DNA of 64,000 nucleotides from positions 160,962 through 224,961 of the forward strand of contig CALGJV010000012.1 in NCBI GenBank assembly GCA_937928595.1. The letters run 5' to 3'. Shown here piece by piece: positions 54,958-62,446 of this stretch (within the stretch, counting starts at the first letter, position 1; each line of letters starts with the position of its first letter). Made by a program: the position numbers and the translations under genes. The notes under the pieces are model-generated. The model ran no database searches, was not told the DNA's origin, and saw only the letters and a list, made by a program, of their open reading frames with translations. This stretch comes from an uncultured Phycisphaerae bacterium (GTDB taxonomy: Bacteria; Planctomycetota; Phycisphaerae; UBA1845; Fen-1342).

Positions 54958-55935
54958 ATGACCGGCGCAGAAGCCGCACGCAAAGCTGACCGCGCTTCCG
55001 AGCCGGAGGGCGCCGGGGACCGGCAACCGGGCGAGAAGCGCGCCGGGCTGTACGACCGGCTCAAGTTCGGCCTCGTGCGGCATTTCCTGACGGGCTGGGT
55101 GCGGCTGTTCAGCTTGCGGGGGCTTTATTTCCTCGGACGCTGGTTCGGCACGATCGAGTATCTCATCAACTTCAAGCGTCGGGCCCGCTACGGCCGCGAG
55201 TTGGGCCGGGTGTTCCCCGAGGGGCTGGCCCCCGCCCGGGCCCGCCGGATCATCCGCGAGTACTTCTGCCGGACGCGCTGCGACAAGCTGTTCTACCTGA
55301 TCTTCGACCGCCTGCCCCGCGAGAAGATCATGCGGCGGATCCGGTTTCACGGCCGGCAGCACCTCGATGAGGCGCTGGCCCGCGGCCGCGGGGTGTACGT
55401 CATGCTGAGCCACAACGGCTCGCACCACGTGGCAGGGCTGCTGATGGCGCTGCTCGGGTACCGGTGCGCGGGGGTGCGCGACCGGAACGAGGGGGCCTTG
55501 CGCGTCTACATTCAGGAGAAGTACACGAAGTCGTTCCCGGAGTACGCGGCGGTGCGAGTGCTGTACGCGGACGGCTTCCCGCGGGACATCTACCGCTGCT
55601 TCCAGGAGAACCGGGTCGTGGGCAGCGCGCTGGACGTGAGCCGGGTCCGCGGGTTGCAGCTCAAGACCTGTCCGGTGCGCGTCTTCGGCGAAACGCGCGA
55701 GTTCCTCACCGGCACGCTCCAAGTCGCGCTGCGGTGCGGGGCGACGATCTGCCAGGCCTTCGTGGTCTCCCGGCCGAACTTCTACTTCCGGCTGATCGTG
55801 AATCCGCCGCTGTACGTGCCGGCCGAGGGGGCATTCGCGGAGACGCCGGAGCTGATCAGCGACCTGATGCAGCGGTACGCCGACGGCATCCAGGCTCACG
55901 TGCGCGCCCACCCGGACCACATCAGCCGGGCGTGA
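54958..55935 (+). CDS. LpxL/HtrB-like lysophospholipid acyltransferase with altered active site
   Basis: 325 aa. The body follows the lipid A acyltransferase family (PF03279): a membrane-proximal N-terminus (residues about 35-70), LGRVFPEGLAPARARRIIREYFCR, then GRGVYVMLSHNGSHH, the site where the family has the HX4(D/E) catalytic pair (usually HFGNWE). Here His152 is kept but the acidic residue is His157. Later, GSALDVSRVRGLQ and ATICQAFVVSRPNFYFRLIV fit the substrate part. It may transfer the product of the downstream ACP system to a lipid or be a non-catalytic acyl binder. AAGG lies about 10 nt upstream of the ATG. Confidence 0.75.
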   Translation: MTGAEAARKADRASEPEGAGDRQPGEKRAGLYDRLKFGLVRHFLTGWVRLFSLRGLYFLGRWFGTIEYLINFKRRARYGRELGRVFPEGLAPARARRIIREYFCRTRCDKLFYLIFDRLPREKIMRRIRFHGRQHLDEALARGRGVYVMLSHNGSHHVAGLLMALLGYRCAGVRDRNEGALRVYIQEKYTKSFPEYAAVRVLYADGFPRDIYRCFQENRVVGSALDVSRVRGLQLKTCPVRVFGETREFLTGTLQVALRCGATICQAFVVSRPNFYFRLIVNPPLYVPAEGAFAETPELISDLMQRYADGIQAHVRAHPDHISRA

Positions 55936-55960
55936 CGGACTGCGGCGGCACGGCTACAAT
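55932..55960 (+). promoter_or_regulatory. promoter GTGACG-17-TACAAT for dehydratase-ACP-ketosynthase genes
   Basis: GTGACG (55932-55937, overlapping the acyltransferase stop) and TACAAT (55955-55960) at 17-nt spacing. It would start a transcript covering the first dehydratase through the second ketosynthase, with a leader of about 85 nt. Confidence 0.5.
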
Positions 55961-56050
55961 GCCGCCCTCTGGGTGAGGCGGTCCGCCCACCGCGCCGGTC
56001 GCGCAGATGGGCGGCGCGGTTTCGCGTTTGGACCGCGAGGGAACGGCCGC

Positions 56051-56560
56051 GTGAAGTTCGTGCTGGTTGATCGGATCGTGGAACTCGCGCCCGGGCAGCG
56101 CATCGTTGCGCAGAAAGCGCTTTCGATGGCTGAGGAGTACCTGGCGGACCACTTCCCGCGGTTTCCGGTTCTGCCGGGTGTGCTGATGCTCGAAGCGCTG
56201 GTGCAAGCGAGCGCTTGGCTCGTGCGGGAGCGGCTCGACTTCGCTCCGAGCCTGGTGTTGCTCAAGGAAGCCCGGAACGTTACGTATAGGAGCTTCGTGG
56301 CGCCCGGGCAGGTGCTGACGCTCGAATCGACTTGCCAGGAACTGGGCGACGCGCAGAGCACGTTCGCGGCTCGGGGGCTCGTGGACGGCCGCGAAATCGT
56401 CAAGGGGCGGCTCACGCTGCGGCACCTGACGCTGGCGGCGGGCGGGCCGGAGTGGCAGGCGCTGGATGCCCGGCTGCGGGACCAGCAACGTGGTCTGTTC
56501 GGTCTGTTGTGGAAGGGCGCTGCGGCCGGGACAGGCACCGGCACCGCGCGCAGCGCCTAG
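56051..56560 (+). CDS. FabZ-like 3-hydroxyacyl-ACP dehydratase (first of two)
   Basis: 169 aa hotdog-fold dehydratase. The active-site block is DHFPRFPVLPGVLMLEALVQ with His34 and Glu48, as in FabZ; the HFPxFPxxPG pattern is intact. FabZ is usually about 145 aa; the extra is a C-terminal tail ending in Gly/Thr/Ala repeats. I took GTG 56051 (VKFVLVDRIVEL) with GAGGG 9 nt upstream; the longer frame to 55973 is low-complexity. Removes water from a 3-hydroxyacyl group on the ACP encoded next. Confidence 0.83.
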   Translation: MKFVLVDRIVELAPGQRIVAQKALSMAEEYLADHFPRFPVLPGVLMLEALVQASAWLVRERLDFAPSLVLLKEARNVTYRSFVAPGQVLTLESTCQELGDAQSTFAARGLVDGREIVKGRLTLRHLTLAAGGPEWQALDARLRDQQRGLFGLLWKGAAAGTGTGTARSA

Positions 56561-56585
56561 GCGCGGTCCGTGGAAGGAGCCAGCT

Positions 56586-56981
56586 ATGGCGACCATGTCG
56601 CGTGCGGAGATCTTCGAGAAAGTCCGGCAGTCCCTGGTCGACGCCCTGAGCGTCGAGCCGGACGAGGTGACCGAGACGGCGACGCTGTTCAACGATCTGG
56701 GGGCCGAGTCGATCGATTTCCTGGACATCATCTTCCGGCTCGAGAAGGCGTTCGGCGTGAAGATTTCGCAGGACGAGCTCACGCAGAACGACATCATCAC
56801 CAACCCGGCCTATCAGGAGAACCGCAAGCTGAACGCGGCCGGCCTGAAGGCGCTCAAGGAGCGCATCCGGGACGGCGACTGGGCGACGTTCGAGAAGGAC
56901 CCCAGCATCGACAAGATTCAGAGCGTGTTCACGGTCGGCACGATCGTGAACTTCATCGAACAGAAACTCGCGGCGAAGTAG
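56586..56981 (+). CDS. acyl carrier protein, enlarged
   Basis: 131 aa, against about 78 for ordinary ACP. The 4'-phosphopantetheine site is LFNDLGAESIDFLDIIF with Ser42 (ESI in place of the usual DSL). After helix II comes an insert of about 35 residues (TNPAYQENRKLNAAGLKALKERIRDGDWATFEKDP) before the last helix. AAGGAG precedes the ATG. Its place between two dehydratases and two ketosynthases marks it as the dedicated carrier of this locus rather than the housekeeping ACP. Confidence 0.88.
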   Translation: MATMSRAEIFEKVRQSLVDALSVEPDEVTETATLFNDLGAESIDFLDIIFRLEKAFGVKISQDELTQNDIITNPAYQENRKLNAAGLKALKERIRDGDWATFEKDPSIDKIQSVFTVGTIVNFIEQKLAAK

Positions 56982-56994
56982 ACCCGAGGTCCCC

Positions 56995-57483
56995 GTGCGC
57001 TGGATCTGGTTCGATCGCTTCGAGGAGTTCGAGTCCGGCACGCGGGCCGTGGCGGTGAAGAACGTCACGCTGGCGGAGGACCACCTGCACGACCACTTCC
57101 CGGGCTTTCCGGTCATGCCGGCCACCCTGCTGATTGAGGGGATGGCGCAGACGGCGGGCATTCTCGTGGGCGAGGCCCGCGGGTTCCGCGAGAAGGTGAT
57201 CCTCGCGAAGGTGCAGCGGGCCGTCTTTCATGAGGTGGTGCGTCCGGGCCAGCAGGTGCGGTTCGAAGCGCGAATCGAGCAGTTGCACGACGCCGCGGCG
57301 GTGACGCGGGGGACGATCCACTGCGGCGCGACCCTCGTGGGCGAGGTCGACCTGGTGTTCTCGCACATTGACCAGAATCTCGGCGGGCGCGAGTTCCCCG
57401 AGGAGAACTTCGTGTTTACCGAGGAGTTCCTGGCGCTGCTGACGACCTATCGGCAGCGCGGCACGGAGAGGATTCCGCTGTGA
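56995..57483 (+). CDS. FabZ/FabA-like 3-hydroxyacyl-ACP dehydratase (second)
   Basis: 162 aa. Same fold as the first dehydratase with the catalytic His34 and Glu48 at the same residue numbers (HDHFPGFPVMPATLLIEGMAQ). GTG start 13 nt after the ACP stop with GAGG upstream. The two copies clearly share ancestry yet differ widely, which suggests different acyl substrates or a heterodimer. Its stop overlaps the next start as GTGA. Confidence 0.84.
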   Translation: MRWIWFDRFEEFESGTRAVAVKNVTLAEDHLHDHFPGFPVMPATLLIEGMAQTAGILVGEARGFREKVILAKVQRAVFHEVVRPGQQVRFEARIEQLHDAAAVTRGTIHCGATLVGEVDLVFSHIDQNLGGREFPEENFVFTEEFLALLTTYRQRGTERIPL

Positions 57484-58823
57484 ACAGCCGCCGCGTCGTC
57501 ATCACCGGCCTGGGACCCGTCACGCCGCTGGGCATCGGCGTCGGCGCGCTGTGGACCGCGCTGCTCGAGAAGCGCCACGCCGTGCGCCGCGTGCAGGCGT
57601 TCGATCCCAGCCGCTTCCGGTCGCAGATCGGGGCCGAGATCGACGGCCTGAGCATCGGCGACTTCGTCCCCAAGGGCTATCGCAAGGCCGCCAAGATCAT
57701 GGCCCGCGACATCGTGCTGGCCGTCGTCGCGGCGCACCAGGCCGTGAGCGATGCGAAGCTCCGCACGCGCTGCCTGATCGAGCGCGGCGAGGCGACGGGC
57801 GAGCCGAACCTCGACAGCACGCGCTTCGGGGCCAACATCGGTGCCGGCCTGATCTGCGCCGACCTGCCTGAGCTGGCGGAAGTGCTGCACGGTGCCAGCG
57901 TCGACGGGCAGTTCAGCTTCGCCAAGTGGGGCAGCGAGGGCATGAACAACCTCACCCCGCTCTGGCTGCTCAAGTTCCTGCCGAACATGCTGGCCTGTCA
58001 CGTGACCATCGTGCACGACGCCGAGGGGCCCAGCAACACGATCACTTGCGCGGAGGCCAGCAGCCACCTCGCCATCGGCGAGGCCTTCCGCACGATCACG
58101 CGCGGCGCGGCCGACGTCTGCATCTGCGGCGGTGCCGAGAGTCAAGACAACCCGATGGCCCTGCTCCGGCAGGAGATCGGCGGTCGGCTCAGCATCCGCA
58201 ACGACGCACCGGCCCTGGCCTGCCGCCCGTTCGCCGCCGATCGCGACGGCACGACGATTTCGGAGGGCGGCGGGCTCGTGATTCTCGAGTCGCTCGAGCA
58301 CGCGCAGCGCCGCGGGGCGCGGATTTACGCGGAGCTGGTCGGGTTCGGGGCCGCGCACGACGCCTACGTCGCTGCGCAGCCGGGCGTACCGCACCCGGAG
58401 GGCCGCGGCACGGCCGTGGCCCTGCGCAAAGCCCTGCGGGACGCCGGCATCGGTCCGGAGCAGGTCGGGCTGGTGGCGTCGTTCGCGTCCGGACTGCGGG
58501 AGCACGATCGGGCGGAGGCCCGCGCGCTCCAGAGCGTGCTCGGCGCCCGCGCGGGCCAGGTGCCGATCATGAACATCCGGGCCGGCCTCGGGAATTGCGG
58601 CGCGGGCGGCGGGGCGATCGACTTCATCGCCGCGGTGCTGGCCGTGCATCACGGCACGATTCCGCCGGCGCTGAACAGCCGGCCGCTGGACCCGGCCTGC
58701 GAGCCGCTGAACGTGGTGACCGAGGGACCGGTGGATGCCGCGGTCGAGTACGCGGTGTCGCCGGCGTATGCGCACGCCGGCGCGCAGAACGCGGCCCTGG
58801 TGATCAAGCGGTTTCGGGCCTGA
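57480..58823 (+). CDS. beta-ketoacyl-ACP synthase family protein lacking both catalytic histidines
   Basis: 447 aa with the thiolase fold of FabF (N-terminal RRVVITGLGPVTPLG). The nucleophile region is ITCAEASSH with Cys190 kept. The first catalytic His (normally SAHGTGT) aligns with Phe335 in SFASGLREHD, and the second (normally GHLIAGAG) with Asn372 in GNCGAGGGAI; the structural Lys is Arg367. So it cannot do normal decarboxylative condensation alone. This is reminiscent of chain-length factors or partner subunits in KS heterodimers, though those usually lose Cys. GTG start overlaps the dehydratase stop by 4 nt. Probably pairs with the complete ketosynthase next door. Confidence 0.82.
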   Translation: MNSRRVVITGLGPVTPLGIGVGALWTALLEKRHAVRRVQAFDPSRFRSQIGAEIDGLSIGDFVPKGYRKAAKIMARDIVLAVVAAHQAVSDAKLRTRCLIERGEATGEPNLDSTRFGANIGAGLICADLPELAEVLHGASVDGQFSFAKWGSEGMNNLTPLWLLKFLPNMLACHVTIVHDAEGPSNTITCAEASSHLAIGEAFRTITRGAADVCICGGAESQDNPMALLRQEIGGRLSIRNDAPALACRPFAADRDGTTISEGGGLVILESLEHAQRRGARIYAELVGFGAAHDAYVAAQPGVPHPEGRGTAVALRKALRDAGIGPEQVGLVASFASGLREHDRAEARALQSVLGARAGQVPIMNIRAGLGNCGAGGGAIDFIAAVLAVHHGTIPPALNSRPLDPACEPLNVVTEGPVDAAVEYAVSPAYAHAGAQNAALVIKRFRA

Positions 58824-58857
58824 GGCCGCGGCCCGCCCGCGGAGTGAGAGTGCTGCC

Positions 58858-60150
58858 ATGAATCGACGGGTCGTCATCACGGGCATGGGCTGGGTCACGC
58901 CGCTGGGCCACGACCTCGAGTCGGTCTGGCAGCGGCTGTTGCGCGGCGAGAGCGGCGTGGCGCCCATTACGATCTTCGACGCCCGCACCTTCCCCACGCA
59001 GTTCGCCGCGGAGGTCAAGGACTTCGACCTGCGGCGCTTCCTGGGCGACCGCTACGCCGCGCACCAGACGTGCAGCCGCAACACCGGCTTCGCGCTGGCC
59101 GCGGCGGAGATGGCCTGGCGCGACGCCGGCCTGTCGGACCGGCCCGACGTGCCGCCGGACATGATCGGCGTGTACCTCGGCGGCGGCGAGGGGCCGATCG
59201 ACTTCCCGAACTTCGTGGCCGCGGCGATCGCCGGCTGGGACCCGGAGCAGCGCCGGCTCGACGCGGTCCGCTGGGCGGCCGTGGCGCGCGAGCGGCTCTC
59301 GGCCACCACGGAGTTCGAGCAGAACCCCAACTGCGCGGCCGGGCACCTGGCGTGCCGATTCAACGCCCAGGGACCGAACTTCAACACGCTGACCGCCTGC
59401 GCGGCCAGCACGCAGGCGCTGGGCGAGGCGGCGATGTTGATCCGCCGCGGGGACGCCGACATCATGATTTCGGGCGGCGCGCACAGCATGATCCACCCGC
59501 TCGGCGTGACGGGCTTCAACCGGCTGACGGCCCTCTCGACGCGGAACGACAGTTGCCTCACGGCGTCGCGCCCGTTCGACCGGACGCGCGACGGGTTCGT
59601 GCTGGGCGAGGGGGCGGGCATCCTGATTCTGGAGGAGTACGAGTCGGCGCGGCGGCGCGGCGCCCGTATTCTGGCCGAGGTGCTGGGTTACGGCTCTACG
59701 GCCGACGCCTTCCGCGTCACCGACATGCACGAGGACGGGCGCGGCGCGATTGCCGCGATGCGCGGCGCGCTGGCGGACGCCGGTCTCGAGCCGCCGGACA
59801 TCGACTACATCTCGGCCCACGGGACGGGCACCGAGGAGAACGACAAGATCGAAACGCTCGCCATTCGCCAGGTGTTCGGCGACTATGCCCGCAAGGTGCC
59901 GATCAGCAGCGTCAAGAGCATGTTCGGCCACCTGATCGCGGGCGCGGGGGCGGTCGAGCTGATCACGTGCGTGCTGGCGATTCGGGATGGCGTGGTGCCG
60001 CCCACCGCGAACTACCGGGAGCCGGACCCCAACTGCGACCTGGACTACGTCCCGAACGAGCCGCGCCGAGCCAACGTGCGGACGTGCCTGAGCAACAGCT
60101 TCGGCTTCGGCGGGCAGAACGACACGCTCATTATTCGCGCCGTCGCCTGA
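58858..60150 (+). CDS. beta-ketoacyl-ACP synthase (FabF-like), complete active site
   Basis: 430 aa. The Cys-His-His triad is intact: Cys181 (LTACAAST), His321 (ISAHGTGTEEND) and His358 (KSMFGHLIAGAG), with Lys353. Residues about 112-155 carry an extended loop (DFPNFVAAAIAGWDPEQ...) between the dimer core and the active-site Cys that FabF lacks. Catalyses chain elongation with malonyl-ACP. 34 nt after the degenerate ketosynthase; together they look like a heterodimer. Last gene of the run; a hairpin follows at 60167. Confidence 0.88.
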   Translation: MNRRVVITGMGWVTPLGHDLESVWQRLLRGESGVAPITIFDARTFPTQFAAEVKDFDLRRFLGDRYAAHQTCSRNTGFALAAAEMAWRDAGLSDRPDVPPDMIGVYLGGGEGPIDFPNFVAAAIAGWDPEQRRLDAVRWAAVARERLSATTEFEQNPNCAAGHLACRFNAQGPNFNTLTACAASTQALGEAAMLIRRGDADIMISGGAHSMIHPLGVTGFNRLTALSTRNDSCLTASRPFDRTRDGFVLGEGAGILILEEYESARRRGARILAEVLGYGSTADAFRVTDMHEDGRGAIAAMRGALADAGLEPPDIDYISAHGTGTEENDKIETLAIRQVFGDYARKVPISSVKSMFGHLIAGAGAVELITCVLAIRDGVVPPTANYREPDPNCDLDYVPNEPRRANVRTCLSNSFGFGGQNDTLIIRAVA

Positions 60151-60166
60151 GCGCTCGCGAAGCAGC

Positions 60167-60183
60167 CGGACGCGTCGCGTCCG
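60167..60183. terminator. hairpin after ketosynthase genes
   Basis: CGGACGC and GCGTCCG form a perfect 7-bp stem with a 3-nt loop, 16 nt past the ketosynthase stop and before the end of the convergent deacetylase gene. No U-run, so intrinsic termination is doubtful. Confidence 0.35.
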
Positions 60184-60230
60184 TGGGGCAGGGGGCACGT
60201 CCGGTAGCGCGCAGCGCGGCAAGGGCCGCC

Positions 60231-61097
60231 TCAGGGCGCCGCCGGTTGCAGCAGTTCGTCCACCCGCACCAGCGCGTAGCCCCGCCGCACCAGCTCATCG
60301 AGCAGCGTGTCGATCTGATGGTGCATCTTGTCCTGTCGCTGCGAGCCCAGGTGCAGCAGCAGCAGAAAGCCGTTCAGGCCCTGCGGCTCCCGGTCCTCGA
60401 ACGCGAGGATGTCCGACCGGATGCGGCGCGACGGCACGAACCCGCGGTCGCCCTCGGGAATCCAGTCGCGGTTCGACCCGGTGCCGGGGGTGAAGTTGAT
60501 CAGCACGACGCCGAGCTCGCGGGCCCACGCGACGTGCTGCCGGTTGAACCACTCGTACGGCGGAACGAAGAAGATCGGCGCGTTGTCGGGCAACGCCCCC
60601 AGCTTGCGCAGCGCCTTGATATTGCGGCGGAGGTCATCGCGGAACTGGTCACGCGTCACCAGGCTCTGCGCGCGCTTCTCCCAGGCACAATACAGCAGAT
60701 GACCGTCGGAATGCGGCCCGACGTAGTGCCCCTCCCGCACCATGCGGCGCACCAGATCCCGTCGGCCGCGGTCCGCGAGGTACTGCCCGGTGACGAAGAA
60801 CGATGCCCGAGCCCCATGCCGCTGGAGGGCGTCGAGAATCGTCGCGGTGCCCTCCCCGTGCTGGCCGCCCGTGAACACCAGTGCCAAGCGCCGCTGCGTA
60901 CGGTCGCCGCGGATGATGCCGTCCTGGTCATACGTCCACTCCGGTCGGCCGATGTACGCATCGAGTCGTGGCGGCGGGGCCTGGCAGCCGGCCGCCAGAG
61001 TGAGTGTCGTGAGCAGGCCGGCGCCGAGCAGACCGACGTGCGCCGGGCGGCGGCGGGTTCCCGTACTACCGGAACGTAGAGCTGGCCGTGCACTCAT
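60231..61097 (-). CDS. polysaccharide deacetylase (NodB)-like lipoprotein with altered motif 1
   Basis: 288 aa. A lipobox ends at Cys38 (TLTLAAGCQA), so it is probably membrane-anchored outside the cytoplasm. The NodB fold is indicated by ALQRHGARASFFVTGQYL, the His motif H129-S-D-G-H133 (VGPHSDGHLLY), FFVPPYEWFN and LLLLHLG. The usual TFDDG, which supplies the catalytic base and a metal Asp, is FTGGQ (residues 75-79). I recall Bacteroidetes homologues with FTGHE-type motifs, so this may be a known divergent subgroup. ATG 61097 has TACGCT exactly 6 nt upstream and no Shine-Dalgarno. Confidence 0.75.
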   Translation of the reverse strand: MSARPALRSGSTGTRRRPAHVGLLGAGLLTTLTLAAGCQAPPPRLDAYIGRPEWTYDQDGIIRGDRTQRRLALVFTGGQHGEGTATILDALQRHGARASFFVTGQYLADRGRRDLVRRMVREGHYVGPHSDGHLLYCAWEKRAQSLVTRDQFRDDLRRNIKALRKLGALPDNAPIFFVPPYEWFNRQHVAWARELGVVLINFTPGTGSNRDWIPEGDRGFVPSRRIRSDILAFEDREPQGLNGFLLLLHLGSQRQDKMHHQIDTLLDELVRRGYALVRVDELLQPAAP

Positions 61098-61103
61098 GCG
61101 GGC

Positions 61104-61133
61104 AGCGTAGTGCCGGGGGCGCCGCCCGTACAA
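61104..61133 (-). promoter_or_regulatory. leaderless-type promoter TTGTAC-18-TACGCT
   Basis: On the minus strand TTGTAC (61128-61133) and TACGCT (61104-61109) at 18-nt spacing, then gcccgc and the ATG at 61097. Only 6 nt separate the -10 from the start codon, so the mRNA would begin at the ATG. Confidence 0.5.
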
Positions 61134-61231
61134 CTCGGCGCCGACTGGCGGACTGGAGGCGGCGGAGCGATCATGCCGGCGACCGCGACCGGCCGGAGCG
61201 AGGGCCTGCGCGGCGGATTAGAGGGCAGGCG

Positions 61232-62269
61232 ATGCGCACGCTGGCGCTACGAGGGGCGGTCGTGGCAGCGATGCTGCTGTTCGGGTGCCGGGCGAACGAG
61301 TCGCGCGCGGATGCGCCGGCCCGCCCGGCGGACCCGTCCGCAGCGTGCCCGGCCCTTGAGCGGTCCGACGCGCCCGCGCCGTCGGCGACTCAGCCCCCGT
61401 CGGCGGCGGCCTCGCAACCGGCCCCGCGCCCGGCCCCGGCGCCGGCGACATCGCCCGCGTCCGCGCCGGTCACCCAGCCCGCGCCGCCGCCCGGCGAGCG
61501 CTTCGGTCTACCGACCGTCGGGGAGGTGTTCGTCCCGGCCGGGTTGCCGCGCGACCTGGCGCAGGTCGATCTCGTCGTGCATTTCCACGGAACACCGCGC
61601 GTCAGCGAGCGCGAGTTCGCGGCGGCCCGGCTGCGGGGTGTGCTGGTCACGGTCAACTACGGAGGCCTTTCCGGAGCGTACGAGCAGCCGTTCTCCGACG
61701 AAACGCTCTTCGGCCGCGTGCTGGCGGAGGCACTCACCGCGCTGAAGGAGCGGCAACTTGTCGCGCCGCACGCGACGTGGCGGCGCGTGTGCGTATCGTC
61801 GTTCAGCGCCGGGTTCGGTGCGGTGCGGGCGCTCCTGAAGGTGCCGGCGTACTTCGACCGGATCGACGCCCTCTACCTCGCGGACACCCTCTACGCCGGG
61901 TACGTGGCGGAGGACGGCGTTCGCAAGGTCAACCCCGCCAACATGCGCGACTTCGTGCGCTTCGCCGCCGAGGCCGCCGCCGGCCGCAAGACGCTGCTCG
62001 TCACGCACTCGTACCTCGTGCCGGGCTCGTACGCCGGGACGCACGAGACGGCGGACGAGCTGGTCGCCGCGGCCGGGGCGGAGCGCCGGACGGTCGACGA
62101 ACCCGGCCCGGCCGCGATGCGCATCGTGTCGCGCGCGGAGCGGGGGAGCTTTCGGCTGTGGGGCTGCGCCGGCACGACCGGCGACGACCACATGGCCCAT
62201 TTTCGGAACATGCGGTTCTGGTACCGGGAGCTGCCGCTGGAGCGTCTTCGGCCGCCCGCGAGCGACTAG
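61232..62269 (+). CDS. alpha/beta-hydrolase-like lipoprotein, 345 aa
   Basis: The signal ends in a lipobox VVAAMLLFGC with Cys19. Residues about 25-90 are a Pro/Ala/Ser linker. The domain that follows has HFHGTP (117-122, oxyanion-type loop), SSFSAGFGAVRALL with nucleophile Ser192 in an S-x-S-x-G elbow, LADTL (Asp218) and GDDHMAHF with a candidate catalytic His320/323. These fit a serine hydrolase of the alpha/beta fold; substrate unknown. ATG 61232 with GAGGGCAGG just upstream; the extension to 61088 is Arg-rich shadow. Divergent from the deacetylase-like lipoprotein. Confidence 0.7.
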   Translation: MRTLALRGAVVAAMLLFGCRANESRADAPARPADPSAACPALERSDAPAPSATQPPSAAASQPAPRPAPAPATSPASAPVTQPAPPPGERFGLPTVGEVFVPAGLPRDLAQVDLVVHFHGTPRVSEREFAAARLRGVLVTVNYGGLSGAYEQPFSDETLFGRVLAEALTALKERQLVAPHATWRRVCVSSFSAGFGAVRALLKVPAYFDRIDALYLADTLYAGYVAEDGVRKVNPANMRDFVRFAAEAAAGRKTLLVTHSYLVPGSYAGTHETADELVAAAGAERRTVDEPGPAAMRIVSRAERGSFRLWGCAGTTGDDHMAHFRNMRFWYRELPLERLRPPASD

Positions 62270-62382
62270 CCCGAACGGTGCGAGATTCGCCGGGGCGGTT
62301 AGGGCGCAGGGCAGGCGGCGCCGAACGGTTTGACCGGCCCCGCGTGCTCGGCCGCCGCGAATCGGGGGCCAGCGTGCCCGGG

Positions 62383-62388
62383 TATAAT
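62383..62388 (+). promoter_or_regulatory. -10 TATAAT for dockerin-type secreted protein
   Basis: Perfect TATAAT 58 nt before the ATG at 62447. No good -35 at 16-18 nt. Confidence 0.5.
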
Positions 62389-62446
62389 CGCGGTATCTCG
62401 CCGGCCGGCAGGGTTGCGCCGGCGACCTTACTCGCGGAGGTGAGAG

